The notes beneath the pieces are model-generated. The model made no database searches, was not told the DNA's origin, and was given only the letters and a program-made list of their open reading frames with translations. A program made the translations under genes and the position numbers. A stretch of DNA of 27,865 bases from Plicaturopsis crispa FD-325 SS-3 (lineage: Eukaryota; Basidiomycota; Agaricomycetes; Amylocorticiales; Amylocorticiaceae), in contig KN832599.1 in assembly GCA_000827205.1 (NCBI GenBank), forward strand, positions 1-27,865, in the 5' to 3' direction. Each line of letters begins with the position of its first letter. Within the stretch, counting starts at the first letter, position 1. Below, one piece after another: positions 21,429 to 27,865 of this stretch.

Positions 21429-21684
21429 GCTGCCGTCTTTTCAGCACCGCCAATACCTTGGCGTGCACGTACAACATTCCTGCTCTTTGCAACGGTCTAA
21501 TTCCATGTTTAATTATCATTAATATCATTGACAATTTGCCATTATGCCTTGTACATGTCTTCTCACGCACAAGATATACTATAGTTGAGAGGGTTGCCAG
21601 CGTCACGTGAAGGTCGGAGTTTATGATGTTGAACTTTGCAAACTTGTGTCTGTCTTCTCACTATCACATCCCATTCACTCGTCT

Positions 21685-24600
21685 ATGAATTTTGTCAGCT
21701 TAGCATGTCTTGTACTGCTGTATGTCCTATTGAACATACAGCCGGAAACACTATTATCTACTCCTTCCACGGCAACAGGGTGCTCTTTGCGGGGCACCTT
21801 GTGGGCACCAGACAACTGTCGGGTCGGAGTTTGCCTTGCGCACGATGCGGATCGCTCCTGCCATGGTTTATACAGACTCGATGACACTGCCGCTTGTGGT
21901 GTCGCTCCATTCCATCCAGATGGGATTCCCGCTGTTGCGGGAGACGTATATTGTACTACCGTGTCGGGCAAACATTGTCCGCTGGACAGCACCAAGATTT
22001 ACAAATATTGGCTGCACAGCGCCACAAATTACAACTATTGGCTGCACAGCGCCACAATCCACAACTATTGGCCGCATAGCGCCACAATTTACAACTATTG
22101 GCTGCACAGCGCCACGATTCACAACTATTGGCTCCGTGTCACCACAACCACAAACCGTTGTTCGCGCAGCAGGGCAGCCAAGATCGACATGTTACATTCA
22201 ACCGACATGAGAGGATTTGCTAAGCGCCATTCATGCATGCACGACGCGTTGTCGAGGCTTTGGCTGAGTATGTACCTGAACTTGAATGACTGCATGCATG
22301 ACTTGCGTTATGCGTGCGTGTTGGCTAGACTTAAAATACTCAGGCATTTTATGAGGAGACATGATTATGCAGCAACGTCTTATTGGGACTGTTTACATGC
22401 CAGGGGACGGACAAGGTCCTTAAGGTTGTCATGTCATCATTCTTTTTCTATTACTTGCTCGCTTGCATGCCCTTCTCCCTCGACAAGTTCTCTTGTGGAC
22501 GGAAACGCGGTCGAACTTGTTCGACCCATAGGCGGTGCGGGTCTCGTTTTCTCTGCGGGTGAACTCCAAAAATACACTTGTGCGGGGTCAGCGTTTAAGT
22601 ATGAGGAGGGGATGTCTTTCACTTTTATTGAACATGGTTCTCCCAAGGACGCGGACAGATATACCGACGACACCCATGTCAAATGCAACATGAGCCTAGC
22701 AGTCATAGCACCAAAAATGAACCTGGCAGCTTTGAAGCTAGTAGCTACAAAGCATGGAATTGTGGTCAAGGCGCGATCGCCTAAAGCTGAATATGTGAAG
22801 GCTATGAACTCTCACCGTTGTGGCGCTTGCAAAGTCCATGTCTCTGTGTTCGAGGCCAAGAGGGTGCGAACGGCGAGTCAGAGGTTCCATGATTGGAAGG
22901 CCAAGAGTACAATTGCAAACTCGACCGAGCGCAACAAGAAGACACTTTCCGGGCAAAGATCAGCAGAGTACTTAGACCGTAGGAAATCACGCCGCCAGAG
23001 GAAACGGGATGAGGCAAAGCAACCCATCTTTCCTCCGCTACCACCATGCAAGGATTTACAGCAAACCATTGTCCGGGACTTTTGTGAGGACATCAAACGT
23101 TTAGAGGAAGCCGCGTGCACGGTATGTGCTCGACTTACACCGGTCCACGACTTGGCCGAGATCGAACGCGAACATGTGGACACCGGTCTCTTGCGAGTGC
23201 GCGATGTTACAAGAAAAGAGCGCCTTGACTCCAATGACAGTATCCGCGATGTACGCGGACATGTTCGTTTGCGCAGTACCAACAATATTTGCGTAACTTG
23301 TCAGAAAGACTTGGAGCGCGGAAAATTGCCAAAGCATGCTTTGGCTAATGGCCTCTGGATTGGCGAGATACCCGACCAGCTGAAAGACTTGTCTTTTTCG
23401 GAAAAGCTGCTGGTGGCCAGGGTGCGCCACAGCAAATTTGTGACCAAGGTGTCTTCGGGAATGCGGAAGATGATCGCCAATACGATCATGGTGGGTGTGC
23501 CGACGGCCAAAATATACGAAAAACTACCGCCCCCGATAGATGAGTTAGACGATGTGCTTGCCGTTATTTTTACGGGGCCAAAGATAGACGTGGAGGAGGA
23601 CTTCAAACGAACACCTCTGCTTATACGGCGTAAGAAGGTGTCCGCGGCACTGGAATGGCTAAAGTTAAATCACGTGGATTATCATGACCTTGAAATAGAT
23701 TACAAGAGCCTTGAATCATACCCGGAGAACGAGCCCCCCGTGGTGGTCGATTACCGCAGATCGGACACCAACAAGACGACAGAGGGTGCCAGTGTTACCG
23801 ACCAGGAACCAGAGGACGGGACCGAAGACGGACCTTGTCCGTTCATTGTCCACGGGCTGACTGGGGATGAATTAAGCGACAAAAATGCTGGGCAAAGGAA
23901 GGCGATTGCCATGAAGCACTTGAACAACGAAGGCAAGGTACTTTTAGTCGGGTCACGTGAGAAACCCGAGTCAATGTACCAAAATCCTCAGCTGTATCCA
24001 CAGATGTATCCGTGGCTATTTCCGTACGGTTTAGGAGGACTTGGCAATCCTAATTCCAGTGTTAAAATATCTGAGATAGAACACAAGCGTCACTTGCTCA
24101 TGTACCACGACAAGAGGTTTCAGAGGGATCCGACCTTCCCCTTTTTGGCCTTCAACCATGAACAGATAAAAGGTAGCACCACGGGTGGTTTCTTGTTGAC
24201 AAAAAGGCAGTCGTTCGATGATATTGCGAACCGTCTGTTGAATATAGACCAGATTGTCATGCAAGACATCGCTGATAGGCTCATACGGGACGAATATGTG
24301 AAGCCTCAGACCCAGGAAGAGAAGGATTGCTATCAACTGTTGCATGATTTGGATCATGTTGGTCATCACGTGCCCGGGTCAACAACAAATAAAAAGTACA
24401 TGCGAAAGGAGGTGTGGTCCTTGATATCATACAGAGGGGCACCGACTTGGTACATTACGTTGTCGCCCGCAGACACCAGGAGTCCCGTCTGCCTGTACTT
24501 TGCCGAGACGAACGAGACTTTCAGACCCGAGCTCAATTTCGATGCCTCGAAGAGAAACTACGAGATTACAAATAATCCTGTTGCGGCAGCTAGATACTTT

Positions 24601-27600
24601 CACTATATGATAGAGATGTTCATCAAACATGTTCTTGGAGTTGGAACTGGCCACACTGGGCTGTACGGAGACACTTCGGCATACTATGGGGCTGTGGAAC
24701 AACAAGGCCGGCTGACTTTGCATCTGCACATGCTACTATGGATACGAGGAGGGCTTTCGCCGCAAGAGATAAGGGAGAGGCTGTTAGACAAAGAATCTGA
24801 ATTTCAAAAAAAAATGGTAGAATACCTGGAGAGCGTCCATGCTGGTGAGTTTGCGACGGGTACCAAAGAAGATGTGCGAGATGCTGTTAACAAGGCGTCG
24901 GTACGGCCTGATTACAGTGACCCGACATTGACATTGCCGGAACAACCGCCCGTACCTTGTGCGGGTAAATGCCCCGCGGACTGTGGTCGCTGTGCGGCGA
25001 CCAAGTCATGGTGGGACAAATATCCGTATACAGTAGATGACTTATTGTTTCGATCAAATATGCACAACTGCACCGGCCACAAGCGTGGAGAGATGTATAA
25101 GGGCAAGGTTGCGGAATACAGCGGCTGCAAGGCCAACAAGTGGGGAAAATGTCGGGCGCGTTTTCCAAGGCAGGTATTCGAGAGTACTATGATCGATCCC
25201 GACACAGGCGCTCTCAACATGAAGAAGGGTGAGCCCGACATGAACACCTTTACTCCGCTGGTCACTTACCTGTTTCGGAGCAACACGGATGTGACCAGTC
25301 TGTTGTCTGGGACCGCTATCAAAGCTGTTGTGGCGTACATATCTGATTATATCACAAAGCCGTCCTTGAAGACTTACAGTATATTTGAGACCATACGTGG
25401 TGTTTTTCGGAAGAATTCTGAGATGCTGGGGGGCACCCTTGAGCGCAGAGAAAAAGCGCGCAAACTGATAACTCAGATTGTCAACGCCCTCACGCGTAAA
25501 AGCGAGATGGGCGGGCCCATGGTATGTCTCTACTTATTGGGATTTCCAGACCACTACACAAACCATAAGTTCGTACCCTTCTACTGGGAGTCATTTGTTC
25601 GGGAAGCGCGCCGTCCCTGGGCGGGAGAACTCGAGACGGAAAACGATACGCTTGTATTGAACAAACAAAAAGGCCGGCTTGTCGGGCTGACAAATGTGCA
25701 CGATTATGTATACAGGCCCGCAGAATATAGGGACATGAACTTGTATGATTGGGTCAGCAGGTACGAGCGAAAGCGGAGGCCCAAGGAGCCAAAGCAAGTG
25801 TATGTTGGGTTTGAAGACGATTGTGAGCCTGAGGAAGACGAACTGAATATTGTGGGTGAAGAAGACACTGGCGCTGCCGCTGCCGCCGATGATACAAAGC
25901 CTTTTGGAGGCGACGACTTTAGGCAGGGAGACAAGAAGTGGTCGGTGGAAGCTTTTGCGCAGGAAGACCCAGGTGACGACTTAGAATCCGACGACAACGA
26001 CAACGATGAGCTGGACACCGGTTTCGACGATCCCGCCGATGGCCGACGCAGCAAAGACACTAAAGATACTTTTATGAGAGGGCATCCTCTGTTCCAAACA
26101 CATCTAGCCAGATGTGCAAAGGAAGTGCATGCCAGGGTACCCAATTTCCTCGGTGCCCCTTTGCCAAGAGTAGATCGAGGCGACCGAGATTATTATTGTA
26201 GTACTATGTTAACATTTTTCAAACCTTGGAGAAGTGGGAGAGAGTTGCGACACGATGGAGAGTCTTGGGAGTCGGCATTCACGCGTTACCCTTTTTCAGA
26301 CACGCAGAAAACCACCATGAACCATTTCAACGTCAAGTATGAGTGCTTGGATGCACGTGATGACTATTCTGCTCAGATGAAATTGGGTCAAGTGTCCGGT
26401 GGCTTTTTCACTCAGTGGGATGCCGGCGAGTCCCATGACATAGACCATGAATCAGAGGATGCGGTTAGCGGAGCCGATTTACTTTTCAACGAGGATCTTG
26501 CAAATGCGCAAGATCAATTAGGGCCAAGTAGTACGGCCCGTGAACGGAGGCGAGCCGAGATAGAGCGCATATTAGAGTCTTCTGGCTGGACAGGTCCTTC
26601 ACACAACGGGCTGCCCGAGATTTCTTTAGATCCTGTCTTGCCCGAAGTGCAGCGTTCGAGTAAACAATGGCAGCAAGCAGTTCAGAACAAAAGAGACGAG
26701 GTAAACGCTAACCGGTTAAAGGATATGCCCGAACCGAAAGGCGTGTCTCAGCAGCACGGTCCGGCTTTTGAAGGTGTAAAGGTGGTAGACAAAAATTACT
26801 TGACGAAAGACTTTAAGGCGGCATCGGATGCCGCTCAATCGCATATAGAAGAGACAGTGAAGGAGTTTGCTTTGAACAAGGAGCAAGAGAGAGCATTCCG
26901 CATCGTTGCAAATCACACCACGTGCCAGGATGACAGTGAGCAGCTAAAAATGTACCTTGGTGGGATGGGAGGCACAGGGAAATCCCAAGTCATAAAAGCG
27001 CTCATGTCTTTTTTCGTGAAGAGAGATGAATCGCATCGGTTCATGTGCCTCGCTCCTACCGGGTCTGCTGCGGCTCTACTTAACGGCTCCACATATCACT
27101 CGGTTCTAGGTGTGAACGACAAGATGAACCACGTTTCCGACAATATCATCGCCAATGTTCGCTCGCGGATACAGGGGGTGGACTACATTTTTTTTGACGA
27201 AGTATCTATGGTGTCGTGTCGAGACATGTATCGTATAAGCTCGCAGCTTGCGAGAGCGCTTAACAATGCAGACAAGCCATTTGGAGGCATGAACATGATT
27301 TTTGCCGGAGATTTTGCACAGCTTCCACCCGTGCCAAGAGGCCCAGGCAGCTCTTCGCTCTACAGTGCGGGTGTTGGTACACAACATAATTCTGGAAATG
27401 GGATTGCAGAACAAGAGGCGTCCATTGGGAAAGCTCTGTGGCATCAAGTGACAACAGTGGTTATCCTGCGGGAAAACATGAGACAAAAATCACAGACACC
27501 AGACGATGCAAAACTCAGAACTGCGCTTGAGAACATGCGATACAAGGATTGCACACAAGACGATATCAATTTCTTGATGACCAGAGTGGCTGGCACCGTA

Positions 27601-27865
27601 CATGGCCGGCCTCGACTTGGGGACAAGCAGTTTAGAAATACAGCTATTATAACCGGCATTAATGTGCACAAAGACAGAATTAACGAACTCGGTTGCGAAA
27701 GATTTGCGGCCGATACAAATCAAACACTTACGCACTTTTATTCCAAAGATGAAATGAAGGACACAAATCAAATCACGGGGAATAAACGTAGAGGAAGACC
27801 CAAGAAAAAGACGGCTGGCGTAAGGCGCTCTAATGTGATAGATGAAAAGTTGCAAGATATAATAT
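21685..27865 (+). CDS. Helitron Rep/helicase (RepHel), 3' partial
   Basis: Intronless, stop-free from 21589 to the window end, so more than 2060 codons from the first ATG (21685). The conserved part begins near 22690 (LKLVATKHGIVVK, then HRCGAC). A Cys-pair region follows (CTVC ... CVTC) with a fungal Helitron-associated domain. The Rep domain shows motif 1 at 24451-24480 (TWYITLSPAD). The HUH pair is HLH at 24721-24729, and the catalytic tyrosine motif YISDYITK is at 25336-25359 (two Tyr four residues apart, then Lys). A Cys-rich segment lies at 24958-25090. The PIF1 helicase has Walker A GGMGGTGKS (26959), Walker B FFDE (27190) and GDFAQLPPV (27310). An AT-hook-like KRRGRPKKK lies at 27784-27810. 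No catalytic residue appears missing, so the element may be active. The start is uncertain, since ATG 22615 is an alternative. The 21685-22430 part has a hydrophobic start and a 10-residue repeat. Confidence 0.88.
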   Translation, partial: MNFVSLACLVLLYVLLNIQPETLLSTPSTATGCSLRGTLWAPDNCRVGVCLAHDADRSCHGLYRLDDTAACGVAPFHPDGIPAVAGDVYCTTVSGKHCPLDSTKIYKYWLHSATNYNYWLHSATIHNYWPHSATIYNYWLHSATIHNYWLRVTTTTNRCSRSRAAKIDMLHSTDMRGFAKRHSCMHDALSRLWLSMYLNLNDCMHDLRYACVLARLKILRHFMRRHDYAATSYWDCLHARGRTRSLRLSCHHSFSITCSLACPSPSTSSLVDGNAVELVRPIGGAGLVFSAGELQKYTCAGSAFKYEEGMSFTFIEHGSPKDADRYTDDTHVKCNMSLAVIAPKMNLAALKLVATKHGIVVKARSPKAEYVKAMNSHRCGACKVHVSVFEAKRVRTASQRFHDWKAKSTIANSTERNKKTLSGQRSAEYLDRRKSRRQRKRDEAKQPIFPPLPPCKDLQQTIVRDFCEDIKRLEEAACTVCARLTPVHDLAEIEREHVDTGLLRVRDVTRKERLDSNDSIRDVRGHVRLRSTNNICVTCQKDLERGKLPKHALANGLWIGEIPDQLKDLSFSEKLLVARVRHSKFVTKVSSGMRKMIANTIMVGVPTAKIYEKLPPPIDELDDVLAVIFTGPKIDVEEDFKRTPLLIRRKKVSAALEWLKLNHVDYHDLEIDYKSLESYPENEPPVVVDYRRSDTNKTTEGASVTDQEPEDGTEDGPCPFIVHGLTGDELSDKNAGQRKAIAMKHLNNEGKVLLVGSREKPESMYQNPQLYPQMYPWLFPYGLGGLGNPNSSVKISEIEHKRHLLMYHDKRFQRDPTFPFLAFNHEQIKGSTTGGFLLTKRQSFDDIANRLLNIDQIVMQDIADRLIRDEYVKPQTQEEKDCYQLLHDLDHVGHHVPGSTTNKKYMRKEVWSLISYRGAPTWYITLSPADTRSPVCLYFAETNETFRPELNFDASKRNYEITNNPVAAARYFHYMIEMFIKHVLGVGTGHTGLYGDTSAYYGAVEQQGRLTLHLHMLLWIRGGLSPQEIRERLLDKESEFQKKMVEYLESVHAGEFATGTKEDVRDAVNKASVRPDYSDPTLTLPEQPPVPCAGKCPADCGRCAATKSWWDKYPYTVDDLLFRSNMHNCTGHKRGEMYKGKVAEYSGCKANKWGKCRARFPRQVFESTMIDPDTGALNMKKGEPDMNTFTPLVTYLFRSNTDVTSLLSGTAIKAVVAYISDYITKPSLKTYSIFETIRGVFRKNSEMLGGTLERREKARKLITQIVNALTRKSEMGGPMVCLYLLGFPDHYTNHKFVPFYWESFVREARRPWAGELETENDTLVLNKQKGRLVGLTNVHDYVYRPAEYRDMNLYDWVSRYERKRRPKEPKQVYVGFEDDCEPEEDELNIVGEEDTGAAAAADDTKPFGGDDFRQGDKKWSVEAFAQEDPGDDLESDDNDNDELDTGFDDPADGRRSKDTKDTFMRGHPLFQTHLARCAKEVHARVPNFLGAPLPRVDRGDRDYYCSTMLTFFKPWRSGRELRHDGESWESAFTRYPFSDTQKTTMNHFNVKYECLDARDDYSAQMKLGQVSGGFFTQWDAGESHDIDHESEDAVSGADLLFNEDLANAQDQLGPSSTARERRRAEIERILESSGWTGPSHNGLPEISLDPVLPEVQRSSKQWQQAVQNKRDEVNANRLKDMPEPKGVSQQHGPAFEGVKVVDKNYLTKDFKAASDAAQSHIEETVKEFALNKEQERAFRIVANHTTCQDDSEQLKMYLGGMGGTGKSQVIKALMSFFVKRDESHRFMCLAPTGSAAALLNGSTYHSVLGVNDKMNHVSDNIIANVRSRIQGVDYIFFDEVSMVSCRDMYRISSQLARALNNADKPFGGMNMIFAGDFAQLPPVPRGPGSSSLYSAGVGTQHNSGNGIAEQEASIGKALWHQVTTVVILRENMRQKSQTPDDAKLRTALENMRYKDCTQDDINFLMTRVAGTVHGRPRLGDKQFRNTAIITGINVHKDRINELGCERFAADTNQTLTHFYSKDEMKDTNQITGNKRRGRPKKKTAGVRRSNVIDEKLQDII
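21980..22136. repeat. 30-bp tandem repeat in the Helitron frame
   Basis: About five units of a 30-base repeat, TGGCTGCACAGCGCCACAA and onward, ending ACAACTAT. The first unit is diverged. In the Helitron frame it encodes the ten-residue repeat YWLHSATIHN with small changes. Because 30 is a multiple of three, the other frames stay open too, so coding is not proven by openness here. Confidence 0.82.

Larger units (their letters stand above)
21589..27865 (+). mobile_element. Helitron (autonomous type), truncated by window edge
   Basis: The region carries one uninterrupted RepHel frame with both the HUH-type Rep and the PIF1-like helicase that define Helitrons. These elements move by rolling-circle replication. 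The 3' end, where a hairpin and a CTRR terminus would be expected, lies beyond the window. I could not fix the 5' end, normally a TC dinucleotide after a host A. It may lie in the spacer before 21589. Confidence 0.85.

Noticed and set aside
21675-22122. Alternative genes on either strand over the 30-bp repeat
   Set aside because: The repeat length of 30 keeps all frames open. Only the frame continuous with the Helitron extends far beyond the repeat.
22437-27855. Many minus-strand open frames of 60-150 codons across the right end
   Set aside because: They are antisense to the continuous Helitron frame, which has clear Rep and helicase motifs. None has recognisable motifs of its own.
1-27865. 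tRNA or rRNA genes
   Set aside because: I looked for cloverleaf-like and rRNA-like segments in the spacers and found none I could support by eye.

Overview
The window looks like nuclear DNA of a filamentous basidiomycete (Agaricomycetes, perhaps Polyporales). This rests on multi-exon genes with 36-65 nt GT..AG introns and yeast-like branch sites (one a perfect TACTAAC), a fungal-type Helitron, and a protein resembling the TET/JBP-type dioxygenases that are expanded in mushrooms. I assembled the splice models by hand. For six genes (MYND, TET/JBP-like, SET, the 179-aa protein and the Zn-cluster genes) every exon joins in frame and the spliced length is a multiple of three. No database search was possible, so family names rest on motifs.

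Layout. 90-2874 (+): AT-hook/acidic nuclear-type protein. 3161-3943 (+): MYND zinc-finger protein. 4138-4372: foldback-like palindrome FB1. 4503-9360 (-): a nine-exon gene of about 1467 aa with a TET/JBP-like 2OG-Fe(II) dioxygenase domain. 9577-11024 (-): Zn-cluster paralog A. 11261-12525 (-): SET/post-SET methyltransferase. 12592-13273 (+): small protein divergent from the SET gene. 13655-15882 (-): Zn-cluster paralog B. 16224-16492: second foldback palindrome FB2, with its core in the opposite orientation to FB1. 16680-19051 (-): Zn-cluster paralog C. 19052-21588: non-coding spacer with a duplicated hairpin, a 133-bp minisatellite and a poly-G tract. 21589-27865 (+): a Helitron RepHel gene, stop-free to the window edge and truncated there.

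The first 19 kb is a compact block of chromatin-themed genes: AT-hook, MYND, candidate DNA-modification dioxygenase, SET methyltransferase and three related Gal4-type Cys6 proteins. Joint action is inference from neighbourhood. The two foldback elements sit in opposite orientation about 12 kb apart and enclose the dioxygenase, paralog A, SET, the 179-aa protein and paralog B, so they could be the ends of a composite mobile segment. The Helitron gene is intronless and unlike its neighbours.
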